Shown in pieces: positions 54,164-63,229 of a stretch of DNA of 64,000 nucleotides. The DNA is from an uncultured Lachnospiraceae bacterium (GTDB lineage Bacteria; Bacillota; Clostridia; Lachnospirales; Lachnospiraceae): positions 1 through 64,000 of the forward strand of contig ONDV01000017.1 in the NCBI GenBank assembly GCA_900316665.1, given 5' to 3'. The position numbers and the translations under genes were made by a program. The stretch's first letter is position 1. Each line of letters opens with the position of its first letter. The notes under the pieces were generated by a model. The model did no database searches. It saw nothing but the letters and a program-made list of their open reading frames with translations, and had not been told where the DNA came from.

Positions 54164-54499
54164 TTATCTCTCGAATGCAAAATATACGATAAGAGCATCA
54201 TCTGCCCTGTGGATCCAGACTCCGCAGTCGCCGTCTCCGTCAGCTTCTATTCCTCTGATATCGTATCTGCCATATTCGTGACCGGCTCTCTCGGTCTTTC
54301 CATGTTCTGCCGCGGAACCGTAATCTTTCTTCTGAAAGCGCCGAATTATATCTATGATATCAGACATTCTTCCGTCCCCATCCAGAAAAACCGTCCTTAC
54401 ACCGCTTGAAAGATATACATTGTCGCCGTCCACATTATCATACTGCGATGTGCCGAAACCCTTCTTTTTTACAGTTTCTTTCAATTCATCAAGTCTCAT
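54164..54499 (-). CDS. Hypothetical protein, 111 residues
   Basis: No family recognised. Acidic and basic residues alternate without a membrane segment; the text RTVFLDGDGRMSDIIDIIRRF and the C-terminal YDIRGIEADGDGDCGVWIHRADDALIVYFAFER suggest a small alpha/beta fold. AAAGGGG lies upstream of the ATG, similar to the ribosome binding site of the genes at 30985 and 29538. It follows the HD-GYP gene by 24 nt in the same direction. Confidence 0.65.
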   Translation of the reverse strand: MRLDELKETVKKKGFGTSQYDNVDGDNVYLSSGVRTVFLDGDGRMSDIIDIIRRFQKKDYGSAAEHGKTERAGHEYGRYDIRGIEADGDGDCGVWIHRADDALIVYFAFER

Positions 54500-54523
54500 A
54501 CCTGATACCCCTTTCTTTTTGTT

Positions 54524-55630
54524 TTATTTCTCACGCATATCATAATTTTTATCTTCGTCTATCATCCCGACCATTATGTCTGCGTAGAGGGGATCAAACT
54601 GCGTACCCCTGCCTTTTTTGATCTCATTCTTGGCGACTTCCTGTGGAAGCACATCTCTGTAGCTTCGTCGAGAAGTCATGGCGTCATAAGCGTCGGCAAC
54701 GGCGATGAGCCTCGCAATATCAGGAATATCTTCGCCCTTCAGATGATCCGGGTAGCCGCTGCCGTCATAATGCTCATGATGATGGTATGCGGCCACTGCG
54801 AGATTCGGCATCTCTGTAATATGACCGAGTATCTCGGCTCCGATCTCCGGATGGCGTCTGATAGTCTTGTATTCCTCGTCTGTAAGACCGCTGCATTTGG
54901 CAATCAGACTGTCAGGCACTCCGATCTTTCCGATATCATGGAGGAGACCGGCATAATACGCCTCATTCTGAGCTCTCTCCGTCTTTCCGGCTCTTCTCGC
55001 GATCTCTCTTGAATACTCGGCAACTCTGGATGAATGTCCGTTTGTATAATGATCCTTGGCATCTACCGCGCTGGCAAGTGTTACGAGCGACTGCTTCAGA
55101 AGAGTCGTGATCTCGGAATTACGCTTTTCAACTACCCGCATCTGCTTGTCCACTTCGTTTTCAAGGCAGGTCTGCAGATGTCTTAGTTCCAGCATCCGGT
55201 CGACACGCAGGAGGAGAAGATCAGGTTTTATCGGCTTCCTGATTATCTCTATTACTCCTGTCTTCATCGCTTCCACTTCAATATCTGTGTCGCCTCTCAG
55301 CATCATAATGACAGGCGTGCTGACGTATTCAGGTCTTTGTTTCATCCAAATGGCAAGCGGAATACCGTCATCAGAATTGAATCCATAACTTAAAAGCACC
55401 ATATCAGGACTGAATTCATACATCTTTCTCTCGAATTCATCAGCTGTTACTGCTGTCTCGGTATGGTACCTGACGCTTAATGTATCACGAACCAGAGCCA
55501 TATTTGACTCGTCCCAGTCAGCAACAAGGATCCTGTAATGCTTTCTGGCTTCGTTCCAGTCATGGATAGCGCCAAGTCTGTCTGTTTTCCGCCGCCCGAA
55601 TTGTAAAATTTTAATTTCTTCAGGCATCAT
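54524..55630 (-). CDS. HD-GYP phosphodiesterase with pseudo-receiver domain
   Basis: A 368-residue two-domain protein. Residues 31-150 are a response-regulator receiver fold, but the phospho-acceptor Asp is replaced by Ser81 (MVLLSYG) while Lys132 is kept. After a coiled-coil link (150-185) the HD-GYP domain has HDIGKIG (HD 231-232), the YHHHEHYDGSGYP motif (GYP 292-294) and RLIAVADAYDAMTS. It would degrade cyclic di-GMP. A basic N-terminus of about 30 residues precedes the receiver. Ribosome binding site GGGAG is present. Confidence 0.92.
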   Translation of the reverse strand: MMPEEIKILQFGRRKTDRLGAIHDWNEARKHYRILVADWDESNMALVRDTLSVRYHTETAVTADEFERKMYEFSPDMVLLSYGFNSDDGIPLAIWMKQRPEYVSTPVIMMLRGDTDIEVEAMKTGVIEIIRKPIKPDLLLLRVDRMLELRHLQTCLENEVDKQMRVVEKRNSEITTLLKQSLVTLASAVDAKDHYTNGHSSRVAEYSREIARRAGKTERAQNEAYYAGLLHDIGKIGVPDSLIAKCSGLTDEEYKTIRRHPEIGAEILGHITEMPNLAVAAYHHHEHYDGSGYPDHLKGEDIPDIARLIAVADAYDAMTSRRSYRDVLPQEVAKNEIKKGRGTQFDPLYADIMVGMIDEDKNYDMREK

Positions 55631-55726
55631 AATTCTCCCTTATATAGCTCTAATGTTAAATTTTTTAGAAGCGGTTGTCAATAACAGGCAGGTGAAAGCT
55701 CCATTCTATTCGATGTTTTTTCGAGA

Positions 55727-56455
55727 TCATACTTTTATCTTCAGATTCTTCAATGCCTCAAGATTTATTTTTTTACTGTGTTCAGCTTCCTTCAAAGCCT
55801 CTTTTAAGAGTATGGGATCATTAAACACCCTGTCTCTGGGTCCGGTGAAAAATTCCCTGGCAGCCTGTCGGTCTTCCTCCTTTTCACTTTCACTCATACC
55901 ATCCTTATCAGATAGAAAATCATCATGGTCATCAGTAAGTATTAACGTAAGCGAATCATAAAAGAATTTATCGCAATTCTTCAATGAGGTAATATGTAAA
56001 TATTTCTTTACAAAAGCTACATATGCATTTAGATCAGTTACCTTGTGAAATTTTGGAATAACCCATTTCACTGTTGCAGCAGCAGCCTTTCTCAATACAT
56101 CTGTCATGTTATCATTATTATATTTATCATACTCAAAGCCCATGCCATACATATAAGGATTAGTAAACATCATCAGCGATTCTTCACTTACACTAAATGC
56201 CATTTTCATCAAGCTTTCTCTTGAATATTCATTCTCCCAATCTCCAAATCTCGAAAAATATACAGAGAAAATTCCGACATATACTTTGAAACACTTATTG
56301 CTTCTGGTCGAAGCCGGAGCGCCCCTGTACCCAATGAAAAAAATCAGTTCCTGATTCTGTACTTTTACAAATCGTCTTACTTTGGAACACCATTCGAACC
56401 CGTACTGTGTAAGATATTCCGAAAATACATCCTTGAATGCTTTTGTAAATGTCAT
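55727..56455 (-). CDS. Hypothetical protein, possibly DUF4304-like
   Basis: A 242-residue protein with FKDVFSEYLTQYGFEW at the start, RFVKVQNQELIFFIGYRG and VGIFSVYFS, a layout like DUF4304 proteins, which occur as immunity or contact-dependent genes; the similarity is from memory. No signal peptide or membrane segment. A charged helical tail ends in KKINLEALKNLKIKV. The ATG at 56455 has GGAGG 7 nt upstream. Solitary gene. Confidence 0.6.
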   Translation of the reverse strand: MTFTKAFKDVFSEYLTQYGFEWCSKVRRFVKVQNQELIFFIGYRGAPASTRSNKCFKVYVGIFSVYFSRFGDWENEYSRESLMKMAFSVSEESLMMFTNPYMYGMGFEYDKYNNDNMTDVLRKAAAATVKWVIPKFHKVTDLNAYVAFVKKYLHITSLKNCDKFFYDSLTLILTDDHDDFLSDKDGMSESEKEEDRQAAREFFTGPRDRVFNDPILLKEALKEAEHSKKINLEALKNLKIKV

Positions 56456-56933
56456 TTCGATTCCTCCATGATTAACCAAAGACCAGCTTCTTTGCTATAA
56501 GTATACTTGCCAAGTCATCAGTAATTCCAACCCCTCCGCTTAAAACATCTTCATATACTGTGCCTGTCAAAAGGCTAATCTATTCGCTTGATCCTTCCAT
56601 GACACACCTTCCCCACCATATTGCCCTCATTTCCAATCCCTGAGTAGAATTCCCTTTGACAAAGACCTGTAAAGTAAACCAAAATTACATTTTTACAATA
56701 TCAAACATAAGAACTATGTTCAAGAGCGATGGCTTAAGTGGACGGCGTAAATTTATATTCGGATTTTATGGGTAAGAGAACACCCGGGATACTGCCGAAA
56801 AGATATATATCAGCCAGCCAGATGAAATCAAGACTTTCGAACTGAATTTTACGCCTGATGTTTTATGATATAATATATGCAATCAATCTTACCATTGAAC
56901 ATTTAAGAACATTAAGGATTAAGGGAGAATATT
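56456..56933 (+). other. Divergent intergenic region, 478 nt
   Basis: Separates the 55727 gene and the GH13 gene. TTTTAC (56847-56852) and TATAAT (56869-56874), 16 nt apart on the plus strand, are the likely promoter of the GH13 gene, 60 nt before its ATG. Several short frames on both strands read as fragments without starts, so decayed coding sequence is possible, but nothing could be identified. Confidence 0.5.
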
Positions 56934-58241
56934 ATGTGGGCATATGAAAGCGTATTCTATCAGATTTATCCACTTGGTCTTACAGGAGCTCCGTTTGAAA
57001 ATGACGGCGTGCAGAGGGACGGTCTGAAAAAGATAGCAGGCTGGATAGACCATATCAAAAAACTGAATGTAAATGCTGTATATTTTTCTCCTCTCTTTGA
57101 ATCCGATACACACGGCTACAATACCAGAGATTACCGGATGGTCGATAAGAGACTCGGAACCAATGAAGATCTTACGGAACTCGTAGATAAATTTCACGAG
57201 AACGGAATCCGGGTCATACTCGACGGTGTATTCAATCATGTAGGGCGCGGATCCTTCGCTTTCCGTGATGTACAAAAAAACAGGGAGAATTCACGCTACT
57301 GCAGCTGGTTCTATCTGAACTTTGACGGAGATTCTCCTTATCACGATAACTTCTGGTACGAAGGCTGGGAAGGAAATTACGATCTCGTAAAGCTTAATCT
57401 CAAAAATCCCGAGGTCACAGATTATCTTATGGATTCTGTACGTTTCTGGATTGAGACTTTTCATATAGACGGCCTGAGGCTTGACGTCGCATATATGGTG
57501 GACAGGGATTTCCTCAGAAGATTAAGAAGAGAGACAGAAGAAATGAAGAAAGACTTCTTCCTTCTCGGTGAGATGATCGGCGGCGACTACCGTGAGATCA
57601 TGAATGACCAGTGCTGCCACAGCGTGACAAACTACGAATGCCGGAAAGGTCTTTACTCGTCCATGAATTCAATGAATCTCTTCGAGATAAAGAGTTCTCT
57701 TGAAAGGCAGTTTGGTCATGAGCCCTGGTGTCTATATACCGGCATGCATCCTGTCTCATTTGTCGATAATCACGATGTGTCCAGAATAGCGACTGAACTT
57801 ACAGATAAAAATCAGCTGAAACCCCTGTACGCGCTTATGTACGCCATGCCCGGCATTCCAATGATCTATTACGGCAGCGAATGGGGAATCGAAGGATCAA
57901 AATCTGACGGGGATCAGGCTCTCCGTCCGGAAATAAAAGAGCCCCAATGGAACGATCTTACCGATTATATTGCAAGACTCGGAGCTATCAGAAAGTCCTG
58001 CTCCGTGCTTTCATACGGAGACTACAGGACTCTTTTGATCACAAACAGACAGATGATATTCGACAGACGCAGTGATGACGGCAGGATTATTTTTGCCATA
58101 AATATAGACAGCAATCCTTACCACGCTGACTTCAACGCAGAAGCCGGAAGAGCACACGAGCTGATTACCGGAACAGATGTGGATTTCGGAGGCGGGCTAG
58201 ATATTCCAGCCTATACCGCCATGATAATGCAGCCGTTTTAA
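56934..58241 (+). CDS. Alpha-amylase family glycoside hydrolase, GH13
   Basis: A 435-residue cytoplasmic GH13 enzyme, perhaps neopullulanase or cyclomaltodextrinase-like. It has the four GH13 regions: region I DGVFNHVGRG, region II GLRLDVAYMV with the nucleophile Asp, region III LGEMIGGD with the acid/base Glu, and region IV FVDNHDVSRI. There is no signal peptide and no starch-binding domain. GGGAG precedes the ATG. It is convergent with hicAB. Confidence 0.94.
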   Translation: MWAYESVFYQIYPLGLTGAPFENDGVQRDGLKKIAGWIDHIKKLNVNAVYFSPLFESDTHGYNTRDYRMVDKRLGTNEDLTELVDKFHENGIRVILDGVFNHVGRGSFAFRDVQKNRENSRYCSWFYLNFDGDSPYHDNFWYEGWEGNYDLVKLNLKNPEVTDYLMDSVRFWIETFHIDGLRLDVAYMVDRDFLRRLRRETEEMKKDFFLLGEMIGGDYREIMNDQCCHSVTNYECRKGLYSSMNSMNLFEIKSSLERQFGHEPWCLYTGMHPVSFVDNHDVSRIATELTDKNQLKPLYALMYAMPGIPMIYYGSEWGIEGSKSDGDQALRPEIKEPQWNDLTDYIARLGAIRKSCSVLSYGDYRTLLITNRQMIFDRRSDDGRIIFAINIDSNPYHADFNAEAGRAHELITGTDVDFGGGLDIPAYTAMIMQPF

Positions 58242-58331
58242 TTCTTCTTTTGTCATGTGAATCACCTCGTATGTGTCTTGCTAAGACACTTATAATGGAA
58301 ATTCCTAAGACTGCAAGAACCTCTCCTTTCT

Positions 58332-58685
58332 TTACATTTTCGCAGCCTTTGTTAGAAGATAGGTGCAATACTGGTTCATACTTATTCCTTCTTCCTTCGC
58401 CTGTTCCACAAGGGTTCGGTGAAGATCCTTCGGAATACGAAGTTTGAACTGTCCAGAATAGTCAGAAAGTTCTCTTGGTTCCGGGATCTTTACTCCTTCT
58501 TCTAACGCAGCTTTGATCCAACACCGTTTTGCATCAATAGCATTAGAATAAGCTTCTTCCAAAGTCTCTCCGCATGAAATACATCCACGAAGTTCTGGGA
58601 AAGAAACGGTAAAGCCGCCTTCCTCATAATCTTCATAAACTTCCATGCGATATTTTTTCTTCATATACATATCAATTTGATTCAT
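58332..58685 (-). CDS. hicB: HicB antitoxin
   Basis: A 117-residue HicB antitoxin with the partial RNase H-like fold (YRMEVYEDYEEGGFTVSFPELRGC, LEEAYSNAIDAKRCWI) and a C-terminal ribbon-helix-helix DNA-binding segment (FKLRIPKDLHRTLVEQAKEEG, MNQYCTYLLTKA). It neutralises HicA and represses the operon. GAGGAG lies 7 nt upstream of the ATG; it overlaps hicA by 14 nt. Confidence 0.93.
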   Translation of the reverse strand: MNQIDMYMKKKYRMEVYEDYEEGGFTVSFPELRGCISCGETLEEAYSNAIDAKRCWIKAALEEGVKIPEPRELSDYSGQFKLRIPKDLHRTLVEQAKEEGISMNQYCTYLLTKAAKM

Positions 58686-58920
58686 TTTCTGACTCCTCTA
58701 CCGCTTGTCGTACCAGATCAAGATATGCTTTCTTGATCGGTGTGTGTCGCGGAAGTGTGATTGGTGTTGATCCTGGTTTTCGGAAAGTCACATGACTGCT
58801 TCCGCCTTTTGTTTCAAGGGCAGAGTATCCATAGCGTTTCAGAATTTTTTTCAACTCTTCGTATCGCAAACCCGGATCAAGAGCATAAAGCTTTTTTAGA
58901 AGTTTGTCCCATTGTGACAT
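58672..58920 (-). CDS. hicA: HicA toxin (mRNA interferase)
   Basis: An 82-residue HicA toxin with a double-stranded RNA-binding-like fold. It has the conserved motif KRYGYSALETKGGSSHVTF with the catalytic His, and PITLPRHTPIKKAYLDLVRQA. AAGGAG lies upstream. It is first in the operon with hicB and has an operator palindrome in its promoter. Confidence 0.93.
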   Translation of the reverse strand: MSQWDKLLKKLYALDPGLRYEELKKILKRYGYSALETKGGSSHVTFRKPGSTPITLPRHTPIKKAYLDLVRQAVEESENESN

Positions 58921-58942
58921 TAATAATTCTTTCTCCTTTTTG

Positions 58943-58972
58943 ATTATATAATGGCACCATATATGGTGTCAA
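58943..58972 (-). promoter_or_regulatory. hicAB promoter with a palindromic operator
   Basis: Minus strand TTGACA (58967-58972) and TATAAT (58943-58948), 18 nt apart, surround CACCATATATGGTG (58955-58968), a perfect 14-nt palindrome. It lies 23 nt before hicA. HicB binding is inferred from the family. Confidence 0.75.
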
Positions 58973-59004
58973 CTTTTAATGAGACGGTGTATTTATTTTT
59001 ACAA

Positions 59005-59036
59005 ACCGCACACTTTTCATTTCGAAGGTGTGCGGT
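59005..59036. terminator. Bidirectional terminator after the InlB-repeat gene
   Basis: ACCGCACAC and GTGTGCGGT form a perfect 9-bp stem with a 14-nt loop, 7 nt after the stop codon of the gene at 59044. U-rich text follows on the minus strand. Confidence 0.75.
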
Positions 59037-59043
59037 ATTTTCA

Positions 59044-60987
59044 TCACTTTCCGATCTTTTTAAAGACTGAAAGTAAAAGATCCCTGCAGCTTTTGTCTTT
59101 GTACCATACAGAATTTTTCTTTAGTCCTCCATTTTTCGGATCACCTTTTTCATAATTCTTCCGATCAATAAGCCTTACATTTATAAGCCCTTTCTTTACC
59201 AGGCGTTCCTTGTCATATCCGTTTGGATCCGGCGATGTGATATGGACTTTTATATATCTGTCTGCATGGTTTCCGGCCCAGTCAGTGGCCCTGAGGCAGA
59301 CAGATATCGTGCCTGCGCCCTCAATATTTCTGAAATCATCAGGATCAAAATCAAGAACGGCTATTGTATCTTCCGGAAGCGTCTCTCCTGTTGACGATGC
59401 TTCTATATCAGCTCTGAATATAAAAGCTTCTCCGTCTTCATGATCGCGCACAGATCCGGCTGAACCAGCGAGGGCTGATCCTATATCGTCTCTCGTGATG
59501 CCGCTCTCTGCCTTTTCAGAAGAAAAATATAGATTTTTCGGCTCATCAAAAACAGGAACATCATCCCAGATAGCATAGAGATCGATATTTCCACCCTGAT
59601 AAGTTAAAGATGACGCATCTATAAGCTCCGATAACATCTTTACACCACTCTCATCAGCATGTCTGCTGATCTCCACATCACCCGGATCCGCGCCGTTTTC
59701 GTGCGGTTTTTTAGCATCAGATCTTATGCTCCATCCGGTAAATGTCTTCGGCGTCTTGCCATCGCAGGACATAGGCGCACTGAAGCCGCACTGATCTGCC
59801 TTAAGAACCCCCTTGTATCTGGAGTCTGATCCCGCCCCTGCGTCACAGTAGATTATATTTTCCTTTATATCAGCCTCCTTCTTTCCGTTATTAGCGTGAT
59901 AAGTAAGAGTATAAGAATTCAATTCCCACACAGCCTTAAGCGTCACGCTTCCTCCATCCTGGGCATGCCGCCACTCGTCCAAAGGAGACAGGGTCTCACC
60001 GGCTTTGACATCGGTATTCATTGTAGGTGAATTTACTTTATCTATGATCCAGCATGAAAATGAATATCCGGGTCTCTTTGGAACATCGCCATGTAACTTT
60101 TCAAGGTTTCCATAAGTCACATTCTGATCGGGAAATGTTCCCTCTCCTCCTCCAAGATCATAAGTTATCGTATGAGTCCAGGGACTGCCGTCTACAATTA
60201 CAGTCGTATCCTCTGAAATGGATGAAACAGTCCCCTGTGACGGCGCATTAAATCCGAAAGAAGCATATCCTCCATAGACAGGGCTTGAACCCAATTCATA
60301 CTCCCCTGTCCCATAAGTACCCGAAATGCCTCTTCCGGCATTAACGGTAAGTCTTACATTCTTCTTATATTCAGACTCAGGAATATTTATCTTATAATTA
60401 AAGCACTCATATCTGTGATTCACCGGATTCCAGTCAGGAATAAATCTATGGACTTTTTCCAGAATACGGTTCAATTCATCAGCCGTCATATAAGCAGTGC
60501 CGTCATTATATTTGGAAAACTGATTTTTCTCACGTTCAGTAAGCCCAACCGGACCGTTGAAGGCAAAATAAGTTCCCTTACCGCTTCCGTTTTCCAGTAT
60601 CACGCACTGATCAAGAACAGCCGAAACCGTATTATCGGGAGGATTTGATACAACATCGACTTTTTCAACAGTCACTCTGAAAAGTCCGTTTCTTCCGTCA
60701 AAACCTTTTGATGCAATATCGATTATACGTCTGCCCGTCTCATTGCCGGCTCTGTCGTGATACCTTACCAGCATGTAGTCAGAACTATAGCCCCGTCTCG
60801 AATTGGAATCAGTATAAGAATAGGCGCTTAAATATCCGTCATTAGTATCGGAAAACTCGACTGATGCATCCATAAATCCGCCCGATGACGCGTCAGTCTT
60901 TATCGGCTTCTCCCTCGCCATCAGAATTGCCACGGCAAGAGCCAAAAGCAGAAACAAGCTGATAGATCTTCTTCCATTTCTTTTCAT
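59044..60987 (-). CDS. Secreted protein with InlB-type repeats
   Basis: A 647-residue exported protein. The start at 60987 has AGGAG 7 nt upstream and gives a signal peptide (MKRNGRRSISLFLLLALAVAI). Two or three copies of an InlB B-repeat or Listeria-Bacteroides-like repeat lie around residues 275-490 (WTHTITYDLGGGEGTFPD, NSYTLTYHANNGK, SLTYQGGNIDLYAIW). The C-terminal part is a beta-rich segment; no LPXTG motif or membrane anchor is seen. Role unknown; adhesion or cell-surface binding is typical of the repeat. Confidence 0.8.
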   Translation of the reverse strand: MKRNGRRSISLFLLLALAVAILMAREKPIKTDASSGGFMDASVEFSDTNDGYLSAYSYTDSNSRRGYSSDYMLVRYHDRAGNETGRRIIDIASKGFDGRNGLFRVTVEKVDVVSNPPDNTVSAVLDQCVILENGSGKGTYFAFNGPVGLTEREKNQFSKYNDGTAYMTADELNRILEKVHRFIPDWNPVNHRYECFNYKINIPESEYKKNVRLTVNAGRGISGTYGTGEYELGSSPVYGGYASFGFNAPSQGTVSSISEDTTVIVDGSPWTHTITYDLGGGEGTFPDQNVTYGNLEKLHGDVPKRPGYSFSCWIIDKVNSPTMNTDVKAGETLSPLDEWRHAQDGGSVTLKAVWELNSYTLTYHANNGKKEADIKENIIYCDAGAGSDSRYKGVLKADQCGFSAPMSCDGKTPKTFTGWSIRSDAKKPHENGADPGDVEISRHADESGVKMLSELIDASSLTYQGGNIDLYAIWDDVPVFDEPKNLYFSSEKAESGITRDDIGSALAGSAGSVRDHEDGEAFIFRADIEASSTGETLPEDTIAVLDFDPDDFRNIEGAGTISVCLRATDWAGNHADRYIKVHITSPDPNGYDKERLVKKGLINVRLIDRKNYEKGDPKNGGLKKNSVWYKDKSCRDLLLSVFKKIGK

Positions 60988-61004
60988 GTGAGTCTCCTTT
61001 TCAT

Positions 61005-61050
61005 AAAAAAGACCCGCAGATATTCCCTGTACAAAGAGAATAAATGCGGG
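61005..61050 (-). terminator. Intrinsic terminator of the EAL gene
   Basis: Minus strand CCCGCA and TGCGGG pair across a loop that holds a smaller helix (ATTCTC with GGGAAT), followed by six U. It lies 72 nt after the EAL stop and ends 17 nt before the InlB-type start codon. Confidence 0.8.
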
Positions 61051-61065
61051 ACAAAAGACTGTCAA
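61037..61065 (-). promoter_or_regulatory. Promoter of the InlB-repeat gene, overlapping the terminator
   Basis: Minus strand TTGACA (61060-61065) and TATTCT (61037-61042), exactly 17 nt apart. The -10 box lies within the upstream arm of the EAL terminator, so new transcripts would miss the first stem arm. Confidence 0.65.
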
Positions 61066-61122
61066 TGAAAAGAGATGATTCTTAATAAAGATTTAATTTG
61101 TTAATAAAGTTTTAATAAAATA

Positions 61123-63060
61123 TCACGCAATATTCATGTTCTGGTGTTCCTTCATAAATTCCAGGAATTTTTCCTCCGGAATGGGCTTTGAGAAATAATA
61201 TCCCTGTTCAAAATCTACTTCCATGTCAGCCAGCCGCTCGGCCATCTCCTTGGTCTCGACGCCTTCGCAGACTATCTTCAGCCGGCTTCCCTTAAACATC
61301 TTTATTACATTGGTAAGGAAATCTCTCTTACCGTTAAAATAATCCCATACTATGGATTTGTCGATCTTCACAATAGAAAACGGAAGCTCCAGAATATTTG
61401 TAAGATTTGAAAATCCCGTGCCGTAATCATCCAGCGAGAAGGACGAACCCGCGTCGTTCATTGTCACCATCAGATTTTTCAGCTTGCCCATGTTTTCGGA
61501 AAGGCTCTCCGTGATCTCCATGTTGATCGCGTTCATATTCACATTGAATTTCTTCGCAGACATCATAAGCTCATCCGGAAGAGACTCCCTGATGCACTGC
61601 TTGGGAGACAGATTGACCTCTATATATTCAAGTCCAAGAGATTTCATATCATTCTCATGTAAGAATTTACAGGTCTTCTCGTAAACCTGCATCCCAAGCC
61701 TGATTATAGAGCCGTCGCTTTCTGACCTTGATATGAAAGCATCCGGGAAGATCACTTCTCCGGTCTTTGAATCCCTGAGTCTGGCAAGAGCTTCAGCTGC
61801 TGTGAAGCGGTGTTTTTTGGTATCAAAAATAGGCTGATAATAGACTTCAACCGTATTATTGAGGATAGAATCAGACAGCACCATCTGAATGTGACGGTCA
61901 GACTCCATGCGCTTGAAATCATCATCTGTGACATAAGCTGAAGTGAAGGCATTGCCCATCTCGATCTCATCATCGAGAGCAATATTGACAGCATCAAAAA
62001 TATCACCTGAAGGTATGCTGCCGTCACCGGACCTGAGGATCACCATGACCGGATCAAAGAGAACGCTGTCGCCGTCAAATTCCCATGGCTTATGAAATCT
62101 TTCGTTCAATATATCTTCAAGAACATCTTTCAGCTTCTCATCCTTTGATATGAAAAGAAACCTGCCTGCATGAATGTAGAATACTTCAGCATATCCCCTC
62201 ATCGACTTCATGAAATAATTCGAGATCATGAGGAGCAGCCTGTCGAGATTATTGTCGCCGTAGATAGATCTTACGGATGAATAATTTGAAAAAGCGATTG
62301 CTGCGACAGCAAGAGTCTTGCCGGCTTCCCCGGACTCATCTATAATACTTCCGGCAGCAGCCAGGTTGTAGCATTTCGTCTTGCCATCACGGAGAGCCTC
62401 AGGATTCTGAAGCGAAGAGAACATGACTATCACTCCAAGCGAACAGCAGCCGCCGTAAATAAGCGTATAACTTTTCATAAAGATCTGGACCGTCATTCCG
62501 ATAATAACAAATCCCATAAATGCAAAAAGACTTATCAGGCTCTTCATATCAAGAGTCTTAAAACGCCATATGATAAGGAAAAGCATTTCCAGGAGATAGA
62601 CTACCGTAAAGAAAATGGATACATGAAAATAATATTTTCCAAAATAGAATACTCCGTTATGGATCCTGAACATCCAGCCCGTAGCAAATGATGAAAAAGA
62701 GATAACCGCCGTTACCAAAAGCGGCAGAATAAAAAGCGCGCGGAGAATAAAAGGCTGCTTTGGCGATAAATGCGTGACGGCAGCAGTATATTCAACCGAA
62801 AGGAAAAGTGTCCCGGCAACGATTATATAATAAATAGAATTCAGAATACAGTTTGGAACATAAGGAAAATATGACGCATACGAATCCGTGACGCTTGTAA
62901 TGAGATCCAGAATCGTCAAAAAAAACGTACAAACCATCAGCTTCTGGAAAGCCCTTGATTTCCTGAGCGGGAGCCGATCCTGCATATGATAGGAAATCAT
63001 AAGGACAATAAAAGTAATAGCTGATGCAATTTCATAATTAGGATTCCATCTGAGTGCCAT
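61123..63060 (-). CDS. Membrane-bound EAL-domain c-di-GMP phosphodiesterase
   Basis: A 645-residue protein with seven or so membrane segments (1-230), a degenerate GGDEF domain (about 240-370) with HAGRF at its active site, and an EAL domain (385-640) that keeps AEALARL, EVNLSPKQC, EITESL, DDYGTGFSNL, VKIDKSIV and EGVETKEMAERL. It is thus a phosphodiesterase sensor of unknown ligand. The promoter at 63098-63126 precedes it. Confidence 0.92.
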   Translation of the reverse strand: MALRWNPNYEIASAITFIVLMISYHMQDRLPLRKSRAFQKLMVCTFFLTILDLITSVTDSYASYFPYVPNCILNSIYYIIVAGTLFLSVEYTAAVTHLSPKQPFILRALFILPLLVTAVISFSSFATGWMFRIHNGVFYFGKYYFHVSIFFTVVYLLEMLFLIIWRFKTLDMKSLISLFAFMGFVIIGMTVQIFMKSYTLIYGGCCSLGVIVMFSSLQNPEALRDGKTKCYNLAAAGSIIDESGEAGKTLAVAAIAFSNYSSVRSIYGDNNLDRLLLMISNYFMKSMRGYAEVFYIHAGRFLFISKDEKLKDVLEDILNERFHKPWEFDGDSVLFDPVMVILRSGDGSIPSGDIFDAVNIALDDEIEMGNAFTSAYVTDDDFKRMESDRHIQMVLSDSILNNTVEVYYQPIFDTKKHRFTAAEALARLRDSKTGEVIFPDAFISRSESDGSIIRLGMQVYEKTCKFLHENDMKSLGLEYIEVNLSPKQCIRESLPDELMMSAKKFNVNMNAINMEITESLSENMGKLKNLMVTMNDAGSSFSLDDYGTGFSNLTNILELPFSIVKIDKSIVWDYFNGKRDFLTNVIKMFKGSRLKIVCEGVETKEMAERLADMEVDFEQGYYFSKPIPEEKFLEFMKEHQNMNIA

Positions 63061-63097
63061 GCTTATACCTCATTATTTGTAAAAATCTACCAAAGAC

Positions 63098-63126
63098 ATT
63101 ATATAGTATGGAAGAAAAATATACAA
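63098..63126 (-). promoter_or_regulatory. Promoter of the EAL gene
   Basis: Minus strand TTGTAT (63121-63126) and TATAAT (63098-63103), 17 nt apart, 38 nt upstream of the ATG. Confidence 0.75.
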
Positions 63127-63186
63127 TTAAAATAAGAGCTGTTTACAGCCTCACAAGAATGCCATATGAGAAAGCGTATCAAAGAC

Positions 63187-63212
63187 AAAAAGAAAAAGGG
63201 CTTTCCCGCCCT
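63187..63212 (-). terminator. Intrinsic terminator of birA
   Basis: Minus strand AGGGC and GCCCT pair around a six-base loop, followed by a U-rich run, 18 nt after the birA stop. Confidence 0.8.
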
Positions 63213-63229
63213 AAATGTTCTGTAAAAAA

